This document shows, piece by piece, positions 1-8,255 of a stretch of 64,000 nt of DNA. A program made the translations under genes and the position numbers. The notes below the pieces were generated by a model that was given only the letters and a program-made list of their open reading frames with translations, made no database searches and had not been told where the DNA came from. Positions within the stretch are counted from its first letter, which is position 1. Each line of letters starts with the position of its first letter. The stretch is from DATEOR01 sp963841425 (GTDB lineage: Bacteria; Actinomycetota; Thermoleophilia; Gaiellales; Gaiellaceae). Where the stretch lies: contig CAWJCL010000005.1 in the NCBI GenBank assembly GCA_963841425.1, forward strand, positions 1 through 64,000, given 5' to 3'.

Positions 1-15
1 TTGCGGCGGTTTTCA

Positions 16-88
16 TGGAGCTAGCCGGACTCGAACCGGCGACCTCCTGGGTGCGATCCAGGCGCTCTCCCAACTGAGCTATAGCCCC
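16..88 (-). tRNA. tRNA-Ala (anticodon CGC)
   Basis: On the minus strand a full cloverleaf reads GGGGCTA acceptor, GCTC D-stem, CCTGG anticodon stem with loop ATCGCAC (anticodon CGC), GCCGG T-stem with TTCGAGT loop, and discriminator A. The 3' CCA is not encoded. The D-arm sequence is typical of tRNA-Ala. Confidence 0.95.
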
Positions 89-112
89 GCGCGGATGAAA
101 GTGTAGCGACGC

Positions 113-406
113 TCAGGGCGCGGGCTGCCCTGCGCCCTGCTTCTCGAAAAGCTTGCCGGCCATGATCGTCTCGGCCATGTCCTTCGACTCCTCGCGGTAC
201 ACCGAGCCGTCCTCGAACTGGATCACCGGATACTTCGTCTGCCCGCTCAGCTGCTCGACCTCGTGCCGCTTTCCGAACGCGGGCCACGGGCCGGTGACGA
301 GCTCGTAGTCGATCCCCCGGTCGTCGAGCGCCTTCTGCACGCGCCAGCACGGGTGCCCGCTCGCTTTCACCCAAAGGTTCTTGCAGCGGTAGAGCTTGAT
401 CGCCAC
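113..406 (-). CDS. glutaredoxin / GST N-terminal-like small protein
   Basis: A 97-residue protein starting at a GTG (VAIKLYRCKN). It has the beta-alpha-beta start of a thioredoxin fold, a cis-Pro segment (KYPVIQFEDG) and the HPCWRVQKAL helix seen in soxW/GST N-terminal-domain proteins. The usual CxxC is not obvious: the first loop is CKNLWVKASGHPCW, so Cys residues are spaced far apart. Likely a cytosolic glutathione- or thiol-related protein of unknown substrate. It is divergent from the neighbouring dehydrogenase, with only 19 bp between the start codons. The reading frame stays open upstream, but homology begins at this GTG. Confidence 0.75.
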   Translation of the reverse strand: MAIKLYRCKNLWVKASGHPCWRVQKALDDRGIDYELVTGPWPAFGKRHEVEQLSGQTKYPVIQFEDGSVYREESKDMAETIMAGKLFEKQGAGQPAP

Positions 407-425
407 GCGCCTACGATACCCCTCG

Positions 426-1268
426 GTGCGGGCAGTCGTCCTCAATTCCGCAGGAGCGCCGGAGCAAGCCGAAATCGCCGACCCCGAAGGGCCCGACGTT
501 CTCCGGGTGCTCGCGTGCGGCCTCTGTGGGAGCGATGTGGAGAAGATCGGCGGCGCGCCCGAGGGAACGGTCCTCGGCCACGAGGTCGTGGCCGAGGCGG
601 ACGGCAAGCGGGTCGCGCTCGTCCACCACCGGCCGTGCGGCGAATGCGAGCGCTGCCACGCCGGGCACGAGTCGACCTGCGCCGAGTTCGGCGCGGCGAC
701 GATTCGGCCGGGCGGCTTTGCGGAGCGCGTCATTGCGCTCGGCGGATGGGTCGAGCTGCCGGACGACGTGGACGACGTGCTCGGCTCCTACGCCGAGCCG
801 CTCGCCTGTGTGCTCCGTGGCGCCGAGCGCGTGCCGCCCGGCGAGGTGCTCGTCCTCGGTGGCGGCTTCGTCGGGCAGCTCTTCGCGGCAGTCCTCGGGC
901 GACGCGGCGACACTGTCTACCTGCGCGACCCTGATCCGGCGCGAAACGGCCCTGGGCCGCCGGGTGCCGTGGCCTCCGTTGTCGTCTGCGCCCCGGGTGC
1001 GGGCCCCGATGCGCTCTCGGCGGTCGAGCCGGGCGGCTACATTCTCGTATTCGCCGACGCGGGCGGGCTCGCCTCCGGTGAGGTCTACCGCCGGGAGATC
1101 ACGGTGACCGGTTCGCGCTCGGCCACGCGCCGGCACCTGGAGGAGGCCGTCGCGCTTCTTCGGAAGCTCGACCTGCCCGAGCCGCTCGTCCTTCCACTCG
1201 GCCGCTTCGACGAGGGGCTCGCCGCCTACCGGAACCGTGAAGCGCTGAAGGTCGTCTTCCGTCCGTGA
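426..1268 (+). CDS. zinc-dependent alcohol dehydrogenase family protein (short)
   Basis: Medium-chain zinc dehydrogenase of 280 residues from GTG 426. The N-terminal catalytic domain has CGLCGSD (catalytic zinc Cys), GHE, and the structural-zinc knot CGECERCHAGHESTC (C-x2-C-x2-C-x7-C). A Rossmann start GGGFVG follows, but the nucleotide-binding domain is clearly shorter than in the usual ~340-residue family members, with material missing after LRDPD. It overlaps the next dehydrogenase by 4 bp, so the two are probably cotranscribed and may form a hetero-oligomer. Substrate cannot be told from sequence. Confidence 0.85.
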   Translation: MRAVVLNSAGAPEQAEIADPEGPDVLRVLACGLCGSDVEKIGGAPEGTVLGHEVVAEADGKRVALVHHRPCGECERCHAGHESTCAEFGAATIRPGGFAERVIALGGWVELPDDVDDVLGSYAEPLACVLRGAERVPPGEVLVLGGGFVGQLFAAVLGRRGDTVYLRDPDPARNGPGPPGAVASVVVCAPGAGPDALSAVEPGGYILVFADAGGLASGEVYRREITVTGSRSATRRHLEEAVALLRKLDLPEPLVLPLGRFDEGLAAYRNREALKVVFRP

Positions 1269-2200
1269 AGGCACTGCTCTTCCACGGGCCGGGCGACCTG
1301 CGCCTCGAGGAGGTCCCGAAGCCGGAGCCCGGGCCGGGCGACGTCCTCGTCCAGATCGAAGTCGCGCTCACGGACGGCACCGACGCGAAGGCCTTCCACC
1401 GCGGCCATCCCGTGCTCCTCGGCGAGCTTCCGAGCCCCTTCGGGCACGAGTTCTGCGGAGTGGACGTCGCCACCGGGCGGCGCGTCGTCGCGGCGAACTC
1501 GGCTCCCTGCGGACGGTGCGCCGCATGTAGACGCGGCCAGGAAGAGCTCTGCGAGAACCTGCAACCGCTCCTCAACGGCGCCTATGCCGAGTACCTGCTC
1601 GTGCCCGAGCGGATCGCGGCGCGGAACCTCCTTCCCGTTCCGGACGGCCTCGACTCGAAGGTAGCCGCGATGGTCGAGCCGCTCGCCTGCTGCCTGCACG
1701 GCATCGACCGGGCGGAGGCCGGGCCCGGCCAGACCGTGGCTGTCCTCGGGCTCGGCCCGATCGGCCTCATGCTCTGCGCGGCCGCGCGGGACGCGGGAGC
1801 GAACGTGGTCGCCGTGGGCGGCCGGCCAGAACGGCGCGCACTAGCACCCGAGTTCGGCGCGAGCCCGGGCGACGGCAAAGGAGCCGATGTCGTCATCGAG
1901 GCGGTCGGCTCGGAGAAAGCCTGGCACGACGCCCTCGAGCTCGTCCGCCCCGGGGGCACCGTCCTCTTCTTCGGCGGCCGCGAGGCTTCCCTGGACACCT
2001 TCAGGCTCCACTACGAGGAGCTCACGCTTCGCGGCGCCTTCCACCACACTCCTGCCAAGGTGCGCGCGGCCCTCGTCTTTCTTGCAAGCGGAGCGCACCC
2101 GTGGGGGCGCCTCATCACGCACGAGGTCGGGCTCGAGGGTGTCGCTACGCTCCTCGCCGACCCGCCGCCCGACTACCTCAAGGCAGCCGTGTACCCGTGA
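1265..2200 (+). CDS. zinc-type alcohol dehydrogenase homologue with altered zinc site
   Basis: A 311-residue medium-chain dehydrogenase. GHE and the structural-zinc knot C-GR-CAACRRGQEELC are present, and the NAD(P) domain begins with GLGPIG. The segment that normally reads C-G-T-D, carrying the catalytic zinc cysteine, reads LTDGTDAKAF, so the Cys is replaced by Asp. Zinc binding or activity may therefore be changed. The GTG start sits inside the stop of the preceding dehydrogenase. The next gene again starts inside this gene's stop (GTGA), giving a tight three-gene run. Confidence 0.85.
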   Translation: MKALLFHGPGDLRLEEVPKPEPGPGDVLVQIEVALTDGTDAKAFHRGHPVLLGELPSPFGHEFCGVDVATGRRVVAANSAPCGRCAACRRGQEELCENLQPLLNGAYAEYLLVPERIAARNLLPVPDGLDSKVAAMVEPLACCLHGIDRAEAGPGQTVAVLGLGPIGLMLCAAARDAGANVVAVGGRPERRALAPEFGASPGDGKGADVVIEAVGSEKAWHDALELVRPGGTVLFFGGREASLDTFRLHYEELTLRGAFHHTPAKVRAALVFLASGAHPWGRLITHEVGLEGVATLLADPPPDYLKAAVYP

Positions 2201-3282
2201 GGACGCTGACCGCCCAAGAGCTGAACCGGTCGCTGCTGGCCCGCCAATTCCTCCTCGAACGCTCGCAGAAGTCCGTGATCCAGGCGCTCGAAGCCGTCGG
2301 CGGTCTGCAGACCCAAAACGCCACCGGCGGCTACATCGGGCTCTGGACGCGCCTCCGGAAGTTCGACATGGCCGACCTGACGAAGGCCCTGGAAGAGCGG
2401 CGCGCGGTCCAGGGCACGATGATGCGGATTACGATCCACCTCGTCTCGGCGGGCGACTATCCATTCGTGGCCGCCGGGACGAGGCCGAGCCGCCGTGCCG
2501 CCTGGCTTCGGTACCACCAGGGTCGCGCCACGGACGCCGACGTCAAGAAGGCGGCCGCGGCGGCGAAGAAGGCGCTGGCCAAGGGCCCGCTCTCCCGCAC
2601 CGAGCTGAAGCCGTTCGTCGATTCGACGGCTGTGTGGAATGGGATCAACGCTCTCTACGACGTGCTGCGCGTCCCCCCGTCCGGAACCTGGGAACGCCGC
2701 CGCGCCGACATCTACGCCATGGCAGCCGACTGGCTCGGCCCCATCGAGGCGACCGAGGACGAAGGGCTCGAGCTCCTGCTCGGGCGCTATCTCGCGGGAT
2801 TCGGCCCCGCCCGCCTCGCCGACGCGGCCAACTGGGCCGGCGTGCCGGCGAAGAAGCTTCAGCCCGTCGCCGAGAAGCTGCGCCTCCGCCGCTTCGAGGA
2901 CGAGGAGGGCAAGGAGCTCTTGGACCTTCCGCGTGCGCCCCTCCCGGATGCGAAGACGCCCGCGCCGGTGCGTTTCCTGCCGGTCTGGGACGCCGTCCTC
3001 CTCGCGCACGCGCGCCGCGCAGAGATCCTCGCCGAGGAGCACCGCGCGCTGATCTTCACCACCAAGACGCCGCAGTCGGTGAACACCTTCCTCGTGGACG
3101 GCGCCGTCGCGGGCAAGTGGAGCGTCAAGCGCGCGGCGAAGAAGGCGGAGCTCCTCGTCGAGCCCTTCGAGAAGCTGCCTGCCAAGGCGAGGAAGGAGCT
3201 CCAGGCGGAGGGCGAGCGGCTCGTCCGCTTCCACGAGCCCGACGCCGGGACTCACACGGTCAGGCTCGCCGGATCAGCGTGA
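2197..3282 (+). CDS. winged helix DNA-binding domain protein (HTH_42 / YcaQ-like)
   Basis: A 361-residue protein with the family signature near the N-terminus: L-x5-LARQFLLERS followed by ALEAVGGLQTQNATGGYIGLWTRL. This matches the winged-helix HTH_42 family, whose members include YcaQ/AlkX-type glycosylases that unhook DNA cross-links. The middle contains RMTIHLVSAGDY-like (here MRITIHLVSAGDYPF) and the C-terminus contains VDGAVAGKW. The GTG start overlaps the upstream stop. Role in DNA repair is inferred from the family only; its pairing with dehydrogenases gives no extra support. Confidence 0.8.
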   Translation: MRTLTAQELNRSLLARQFLLERSQKSVIQALEAVGGLQTQNATGGYIGLWTRLRKFDMADLTKALEERRAVQGTMMRITIHLVSAGDYPFVAAGTRPSRRAAWLRYHQGRATDADVKKAAAAAKKALAKGPLSRTELKPFVDSTAVWNGINALYDVLRVPPSGTWERRRADIYAMAADWLGPIEATEDEGLELLLGRYLAGFGPARLADAANWAGVPAKKLQPVAEKLRLRRFEDEEGKELLDLPRAPLPDAKTPAPVRFLPVWDAVLLAHARRAEILAEEHRALIFTTKTPQSVNTFLVDGAVAGKWSVKRAAKKAELLVEPFEKLPAKARKELQAEGERLVRFHEPDAGTHTVRLAGSA

Positions 3283-3901
3283 CGCCGTCTCGGACCGTGA
3301 GCATGACGCTCACGACGCGGTCGTCCGCGCACACGTGCTCGTTGAAGGCGCGAATCGCCATCGTCCCCTCGGAGTCGTCGGACCCGTCGAGGACGCGCCC
3401 GCTCCAGAGCGTGTTGTCGGCGGCGATGAGCCCGCGCTCGGAGAGCCTTGGGAGGACGGCCTCGTAGTAATTGATGTAGTTCTGCTTGTCGGCGTCGATG
3501 AAGACGAAGTCGAACTCCCCCTCGAGTCGCTCGACGCTCTCCACGGCCGGCCCGAGGTGGATCGTGATGCGGTCTGCGTACCCGGCGTCGTCGATGTAGC
3601 GCTGCGCAACCACCGCGTGCTTCTCCTCGATTTCGCAGGTATCGATGCGGCCGCCGGGAGGGAGCGCGGCCGCCATGGAGATCGACGAATAGCCGCTGAA
3701 GGTGCCGAACTCGAGCACGCGCCTCGCCTGAGTCGCGTAGACGAGGAACTCGAGGAACCGCCCCTCGACGGTTCCGGTGAGCATCTGCGGCGCGTCGAGC
3801 GTCGCTCTCGTTTCTTCGGCCAGCCGCGAAAGGAGATCGGTCGACGGAGTCGTGTGCTCGGCCGCATAACCGTCGATGTCGTCGGGAAGCACGTAGGTCA
3901 T
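3260..3901 (-). CDS. class I SAM O-methyltransferase (CCoAOMT-like)
   Basis: A 213-residue methyltransferase of the caffeoyl-CoA O-methyltransferase type. Motif I is LEFGTFSGYSSISMA, followed by acidic residue CEIEEKH, and FDFVFIDADKQNYINYYE carries the metal/substrate Asp pair, then IAADNTLWSGRV. Start ATG 3901 overlaps the stop of the upstream metallo-hydrolase gene (ATGA), so the pair forms a leftward operon. The 3' end overlaps the convergent winged-helix gene by 23 bp. Substrate unknown. Confidence 0.9.
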   Translation of the reverse strand: MTYVLPDDIDGYAAEHTTPSTDLLSRLAEETRATLDAPQMLTGTVEGRFLEFLVYATQARRVLEFGTFSGYSSISMAAALPPGGRIDTCEIEEKHAVVAQRYIDDAGYADRITIHLGPAVESVERLEGEFDFVFIDADKQNYINYYEAVLPRLSERGLIAADNTLWSGRVLDGSDDSEGTMAIRAFNEHVCADDRVVSVMLTVRDGVTLIRRA

Positions 3902-4620
3902 CGTGCCCTTTCTATCCGAGATCCCCCGATGATGGCGTCGCGTCCGTCCGCAAAGCGCACCCAGCCCTTCCCCCCGCCGTCGTAGTCCGGCGACCAGACG
4001 ATGAGGGTCGCCTCGGCGCCGCCGACGTAGACCCGCTCCGCCCCCTCCGGATCCGCTCCGCGCCAGACGCGGACGAACGGGTTGTTCTCCCACTCCCAGC
4101 CGATCGTCGTCTCCTCGGTATGGCCCGGGTAGACCTTCATGTCGGGAGGGAGGCCCATGAGGACGTCCATCACCGAGCGGCGGAGGTCATCGAAGGCATC
4201 CCGCGTTCCGCCGACCGAGCCCGCGAAGAGCGTGTCGCCCGTAAAGCAGACCTCGCCGTTGACGGCGAAGGACAGCATCCCCGGGCTGTGCCCCGGGGTG
4301 CGAAGCGCCTCGATGCGGAGCTCGCCGGTCTCGATGATCTCGCCGTGCCCGACGGGCTCCGCCCCCGGGACGTTCTCGGCGGGATCCGCGACGACTGTCG
4401 TCCCGAAGCGGCGCTCGAGCTCCTCGTGGTGGGCGATGTGATCCGGGTGCGCATGCGTGGTGAGGAGGTGCGTGACCTGGACCTCCAGCCGCACGACGGC
4501 GGCCATGAGCGGCTCGATCGGGGCCCCGCTGTCCACGAAGACGGCGGTGCCTCCCGCGCGGTCAGCGACCAGGTAGGCATTCGAGAGCCAGCTCGGATCC
4601 ATGGAGCGTTCGACGATCAC
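3898..4620 (-). CDS. MBL-fold metallo-hydrolase
   Basis: A 240-residue metallo-beta-lactamase-fold hydrolase of the glyoxalase II group. The metal-binding motif is THAHPDH, later ligands are the His of TPGHSPG, the Asp of FTGDTLF and the His of VYPGHTEE. I place the start at GTG 4620 (VIVERSMDPSWLSNAYLV), which matches the family's usual beginning; the frame is open further upstream. The start lies 43 bp from divergent pspA, so the two share a promoter region. Substrate unknown; a thioester or hydroxyacyl-thiol is only a family-based guess. Confidence 0.88.
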   Translation of the reverse strand: MIVERSMDPSWLSNAYLVADRAGGTAVFVDSGAPIEPLMAAVVRLEVQVTHLLTTHAHPDHIAHHEELERRFGTTVVADPAENVPGAEPVGHGEIIETGELRIEALRTPGHSPGMLSFAVNGEVCFTGDTLFAGSVGGTRDAFDDLRRSVMDVLMGLPPDMKVYPGHTEETTIGWEWENNPFVRVWRGADPEGAERVYVGGAEATLIVWSPDYDGGGKGWVRFADGRDAIIGGSRIERAR

Positions 4621-4663
4621 GGCGTCGGTAGGATGCCAGGGACCGAGCCAGGGGAGGAACTCA

Positions 4664-5398
4664 ATGGGCCTGATGAGCCGCACGTCCAACGTCGTCAGGG
4701 CGTGGATCTCGAAGCTTCTCGACCGGGCGGAAGACCCCGCCGTCACTCTCGACTACTCGTACGAGCGCCAGCTCGAGCTGCTGCAGAACGTCAAGAAGGG
4801 GATCGCCGACGTCGTCACCGCGAAGAAACGGCTGGAGCTGCAGACGAAGAAGCTCGAGGCCGAGCTGCCCAAGCTCGACGAGCAGGCCCGCCAGGCTCTC
4901 GCCGCCAACCGTGAGGATCTCGCACGCGCCGCGCTCGAACGCAAGGCGTTCGCGCAGCAGCAGCTCCAGAGCCTCGACCAGCAGATCGACGAACTGGCCG
5001 CCCAGCAGACGAAGCTGGCCGACAGCGAGAAGCGCCTGTCCGCCAAGGTGGAGGCCTTCCGCACGCAGAAGGAGACCATCAAGGCCCAGTACTCGGCCGC
5101 CGAGGCCCAGGTGCAGATCGGCGAGGCCGCGACCGGGATCGGCGAGGAGATGGCCGACACGGGTCTCGCGATCCAGCGCGCACAGGACAAGACCGAGCAG
5201 ATGCAGGCTCGTGCAGCCGCGGTCGACGAGCTCGTCGAGTCCGGCACGCTCGAGGACCACACGTCTTCGGGCACGCAGCTCGACCGCGAGCTCGCGGAGA
5301 TCTCCGCGCAGAGCCAGGTGGACGCCGACCTCGAGCGGCTGAAGGGCGAGCTCTCGGCCGGCGGGAAGCAGAAAGAGCTCGAGAAGGAGACGAAGTGA
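4664..5398 (+). CDS. pspA: phage shock protein A (PspA/IM30 family)
   Basis: A 244-residue almost wholly helical, charged coiled-coil protein. It begins with the family N-terminus (RAWISKLLDRAEDPAVTLDYSYERQLELLQNVKKGIADVVTAKK), then long heptad-like helices rich in Gln/Glu/Lys. PspA/IM30 proteins form ESCRT-III-like membrane-bound polymers that repair the cytoplasmic membrane. ATG 4664 is chosen because GGGAGG lies 8 bp upstream. pspAA overlaps its stop by 4 bp, an arrangement known for PspA-PspAA pairs. A single promoter upstream, shared with the divergent hydrolase, probably drives the run. Confidence 0.95.
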   Translation: MGLMSRTSNVVRAWISKLLDRAEDPAVTLDYSYERQLELLQNVKKGIADVVTAKKRLELQTKKLEAELPKLDEQARQALAANREDLARAALERKAFAQQQLQSLDQQIDELAAQQTKLADSEKRLSAKVEAFRTQKETIKAQYSAAEAQVQIGEAATGIGEEMADTGLAIQRAQDKTEQMQARAAAVDELVESGTLEDHTSSGTQLDRELAEISAQSQVDADLERLKGELSAGGKQKELEKETK

Positions 5399-5682
5399 TC
5401 GTCCGCGTCATGGGAGAGGGGCAGTACCGCCTCGAAGGCGACGCCGTCGGACGCCTGAACGAGCTCGACGACCGCGCTCAGGAGGCCCTCGACCGGGACG
5501 ACGAAGGCGAGCTCGACCGCTATCTCGACGAGATGGCCGCGCTCGTCAGGCGCGACGGGGAGCGCCTGCCGGACGACGACCTCTCGCCGTCCGACGCGAT
5601 CGTGCCCCCGAGCGACATGACCCTCGCCGAGACCAAGAAGTTCTTCTCGGAGCAGGGCCTTATCCCCGACGTCTCGAACTAG
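5395..5682 (+). CDS. pspAA: PspA-associated protein PspAA
   Basis: A 95-residue acidic protein starting at a GTG inside the pspA stop. It opens with IVRVMGEGQYRLEGDAVGRLNELD and ends with PSDMTLAETKKFFSEQGLIPD, the pattern of the PspAA domain found next to PspA in actinobacteria and other phyla. It is thought to act with PspA in envelope stress, possibly as a regulator of its membrane association. Soluble; no signal peptide or membrane span. Confidence 0.9.
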   Translation: MIVRVMGEGQYRLEGDAVGRLNELDDRAQEALDRDDEGELDRYLDEMAALVRRDGERLPDDDLSPSDAIVPPSDMTLAETKKFFSEQGLIPDVSN

Positions 5683-5721
5683 CGTCCTGTAGCCTCCCAG
5701 GCTTCTCGGAGGAAGAGAAGC

Positions 5722-6834
5722 CTGCCGCTGCGCTACGGACTCGCCCTGATATCGGCGCTCGTGCTTGGTCTCGCCGTCACCGCGGCGGGCTCCGCCGAGC
5801 CCACGCAGCTCGGCTCGAAGCGCGCGCAGGCCCAGCAAGTGCTCGCGCAGATCCAGGCGATGGACGCGCAGATGGAGAAGGCGGTGGAGGCCTGGAACGC
5901 CGCGAACGTCCGGCTCGACCAGATCAAACACGACCTCGAGGTCAACCAGGCCCGCCTCGAGACGGCGAAGAAAAATCTCGCGAAGGCGCGCGCCCAGGTC
6001 TCGGAGCGCCTCGTCGCGCTCTACACGTCCGACGAGCCGGACACCCTGTCGGTCATCTTCGGCGCCTCGAGCCTCGGCGACCTGATCGAGCGGATCGACT
6101 CGGCGAACCGGATCGCAGACGAGGACGCGCGCATCGCGGCCGAGGTGAGGAAGTACCGAAACGAAGTGCAATCGCGCCAGCAGGCCCTCGTCAAGGCTCA
6201 GGCCGACCAGGAGCAGGTCGTCGCCGAGCGCGCCGCCCAGCGCGCCTCCGTCGAGAGCCAGCTCGCCGAGCGCCAGGCTCTCTATTCCTCGATCAAGGAC
6301 CAGATCGCTCAGCTCGAGGCCGCCGAGCGGGCGCGCCAGGCCCGGCTCGCCGCCCAGGCGAGGGCCGCCGCGAAGAAGCAGCAGTCGGCGCCGGCACCCG
6401 CTCCGGCGCCTGCCCCCTCGAGCGGCTCGTCGGGCTCGTCCGGCGGCAGTGGTTCCTCGGGGAGCTCCGCTCCTCCGCCCGCGACGCACTCGAGCGTGGT
6501 TTCGATCGCGCTCCGCTATCTCGGCGTCCCCTACGTCTGGGGCGGCGCGAGCCCGTCGGGCTTCGACTGCTCCGGCCTGACGATGTACGCCTACGCGAAA
6601 GTCGGCGTCTACCTGCCGCACAACGCGGCGATGCAGTACGGGATGGGCACCCCCGTCTCGCGGAGCCAGCTGGCGCCCGGAGACCTCGTCTTCTTCAACG
6701 GGCTCTCGCACGTCGGCATGTACATCGGCGGCGGCCGGTTCGTGCATGCCCCGCACACCGGCGACGTCGTGAAGATCTCGAGCCTGTCGGAGTACTGGTA
6801 CGCGGCCACCTACGTCGGCGCACGCCGCTACTAA
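5722..6834 (+). CDS. secreted coiled-coil NlpC/P60 peptidoglycan endopeptidase
   Basis: A peptidoglycan D,L-endopeptidase. It has a signal peptide, a long coiled coil (roughly residues 30-225, rich in Gln/Glu/Arg), an Ala/Pro/Ser/Gly linker, and a C-terminal NlpC/P60 domain with catalytic Cys (FDCSGLTMY), His (LSHVGMYIGG) and third polar residue (FVHAPHTGD). The layout resembles RipA/CwlO-type hydrolases that are activated at the membrane. No ATG, GTG or TTG precedes the signal peptide. CTG 5722, 9 bp after GGAGG, gives MPLRYGLALISALVLGLAV. GTG 5761 would remove the charged n-region. It follows pspAA by 39 bp. Confidence 0.9.
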   Translation: MPLRYGLALISALVLGLAVTAAGSAEPTQLGSKRAQAQQVLAQIQAMDAQMEKAVEAWNAANVRLDQIKHDLEVNQARLETAKKNLAKARAQVSERLVALYTSDEPDTLSVIFGASSLGDLIERIDSANRIADEDARIAAEVRKYRNEVQSRQQALVKAQADQEQVVAERAAQRASVESQLAERQALYSSIKDQIAQLEAAERARQARLAAQARAAAKKQQSAPAPAPAPAPSSGSSGSSGGSGSSGSSAPPPATHSSVVSIALRYLGVPYVWGGASPSGFDCSGLTMYAYAKVGVYLPHNAAMQYGMGTPVSRSQLAPGDLVFFNGLSHVGMYIGGGRFVHAPHTGDVVKISSLSEYWYAATYVGARRY

Positions 6835-6863
6835 AGCCACTCAAGATCCGCTCCAAAGACGCC

Positions 6864-6882
6864 AAGTAACAGTCTGTTACTT
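6864..6882. repeat. perfect 19-bp palindrome, copy 1
   Basis: AAGTAACAGTCTGTTACTT has 9-bp arms around a central T. It lies 30 bp after the stop of the NlpC/P60 gene and ahead of that gene's terminator, preceded by GACGCC. Confidence 0.85.
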
Positions 6883-6927
6883 GTCTGGGCCCGCATCTTT
6901 CCAAGGCTCACCAGTGACAAAGGACGC

Positions 6928-6948
6928 CTAGTAACAGTCTGTTACTAG
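6928..6948. repeat. perfect 21-bp palindrome, copy 2
   Basis: Same core as copy 1 with 10-bp arms (CTAGTAACAG, T, CTGTTACTAG). Its centre is 65 bp from that of copy 1 and it has the same GACGC context. It could be an operator, a processing site or a mobile-element end; the sequence alone does not decide. Confidence 0.85.
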
Positions 6949-6981
6949 GACAACATGGCGCGTGCTCAGCCCCGGAGAAAT

Positions 6982-7016
6982 GAAAACGGCCGGGAAAGGA
7001 GTACCCGACCGTTTTC
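6982..7016 (+). terminator. probable intrinsic terminator
   Basis: Stem GAAAACGGCCGGG pairs with CCCGACCGTTTTC with one mismatch, around a 9-nt loop. The 3' arm itself supplies TTTT. It sits 148 bp after the coiled-coil NlpC/P60 gene and before the second NlpC/P60 gene. The remainder of 6835-7178 holds the two palindromes; I see no ORF or recognised riboswitch in it. Confidence 0.65.
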
Positions 7017-7178
7017 TGTGCGCGAACTCTTCTGCACGTACTAGGACGCCGCACCCGCCGAAAACTTGCGGACGTATCTCGCTCGGCCGCGTGAGTACCC
7101 CGATCTAGGTAAGCGCTAAAGGCCTGGCCGCCAGCGGCCGAAGAAGGCCACTTCACCCCGGGACAGGGTTCGCATCTC

Positions 7179-7667
7179 ATGTGCCGTCGTCTTTCCAGAC
7201 ACCTCGTCGTGCTGGTCCTGCTGCTCGCCTCCCCGGCGGCTGGAGCGGCCGCGCCCGACCGCTCCGATGAAGGAGTCAAGCCTGCGACGCCTGTCGAGAT
7301 GCAGGTCACGACCGGCGAACAAGCCGTCGAGATCGGCCTCCGCTACCTCGGCACGCCGTACAGCTGGGCCGGAGCGAGCCCTTCCGGCTTCGACTGCTCG
7401 GGCTTCGTCATGTACGTCTACGGGAGGCTCGACATCGCGCTCCCGCACTCGAGCTGGATGCTCTGGAGCGTGGGCCGGCCGGTGGCTCGCGCGCACCTGC
7501 AGGCCGGCGACATCGTCTTCTTCAACGTCCGCTCCCACGTGGGCATCTACATCGGGAACGGGACGTTCGTGCACTCGCCGCACTCCGGCGACGTCGTGAA
7601 GATCTCCAGCTTCTCCGAGGACTGGTACGGCTCGACCTACGACGGCGCCCGGCGCGTGGGCAGCTAA
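7179..7667 (+). CDS. secreted NlpC/P60 peptidoglycan hydrolase
   Basis: A 162-residue exported protein: signal peptide MCRRLSRHLVVLVLLLASPAAGA, short linker, then an NlpC/P60 domain very similar to that of the upstream gene (YLGTPYSWAGASPSGFDCSGFVMYVYG; catalytic His in RSHVGIYIGNG; FVHSPHSGD). It lacks the coiled coil and so is a minimal endopeptidase. It overlaps the convergent pspAB gene by 4 bp. Its place between the two psp half-operons suggests a link between cell-wall remodelling and membrane stress (inference). Confidence 0.92.
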   Translation: MCRRLSRHLVVLVLLLASPAAGAAAPDRSDEGVKPATPVEMQVTTGEQAVEIGLRYLGTPYSWAGASPSGFDCSGFVMYVYGRLDIALPHSSWMLWSVGRPVARAHLQAGDIVFFNVRSHVGIYIGNGTFVHSPHSGDVVKISSFSEDWYGSTYDGARRVGS

Positions 7668-8239
7668 TCGTCGAGCGGCGCGTCGAAGAGAGCGAGCCAG
7701 CGTGAGAGGTCGGGCTCGATCGGGAGCTCCTTCTCGAGCTCGGCCTTGAGCCGGAGCTCCTCGGCATTGTCGCGCTCCTGCTCCTTCCCGCTGGGAACGA
7801 ACGGCCAGAAGGTCGCGGTCTTGTAGCCGTAGATGAGGTGAACTGGGTGCTCACCGCCCCTGAACCTGAACAACGCAGCGAGAAGCTGCCCGCCGAATCC
7901 GCGCGCCTGGAGCTCGGAGCTGACGAGGTGCGTCGTCGTGACGAGGTCCTCGAAGTCGGGGTCGCTTATGACGATCCACTGGAAGCCCAGGCTGTCCGAG
8001 CGGCGGCTGACCCTCGACCCGGAGTCGCTCGCCGCCACGCCGAGGAGCTCGTCGATGTCGCGCTCGGCCTGCATGAACTCGCCCGCCGAAAGCGGCTTGA
8101 AGACGACGGCCGCGACGCGATCGGGCTTCAGGCCGAGCTCGGTCTCGAGAGTTATCTGCGCGGTCGAGAGCGCGAAGAGGCGGTCGAGGTTCGCGCCCTT
8201 GAGCTTCTTGCGTCCGAAAAGGACGTCGCCCAGCCCCAC
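7664..8239 (-). CDS. pspAB: PspA-associated protein PspAB
   Basis: A 191-residue soluble protein beginning MGLGDVLFGRKKLKGANLDRLFAL, with the central FRGGEHPVHLIYGYKTATFWPFVP and the C-terminal LPIEPDLSRWLALFDAPL. This is the pattern of the actinobacterial PspAB family, which co-occurs with PspA, PspAA and HtpX. Function is not established; an accessory role in envelope stress is inferred from context. It follows htpX by 16 bp on the same strand, so the two form a leftward operon facing pspA-pspAA. Confidence 0.85.
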   Translation of the reverse strand: MGLGDVLFGRKKLKGANLDRLFALSTAQITLETELGLKPDRVAAVVFKPLSAGEFMQAERDIDELLGVAASDSGSRVSRRSDSLGFQWIVISDPDFEDLVTTTHLVSSELQARGFGGQLLAALFRFRGGEHPVHLIYGYKTATFWPFVPSGKEQERDNAEELRLKAELEKELPIEPDLSRWLALFDAPLDD

Positions 8240-8255
8240 GTAGAAGCGACCCGCC

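Noticed and set aside
7017..7178. Possible c-di-AMP (ydaO) riboswitch before the second NlpC/P60 gene
   Set aside because: Actinobacterial NlpC/P60 genes often carry one, but the conserved GGGGUGAAUC and pseudoknot segments are not found on the plus strand.
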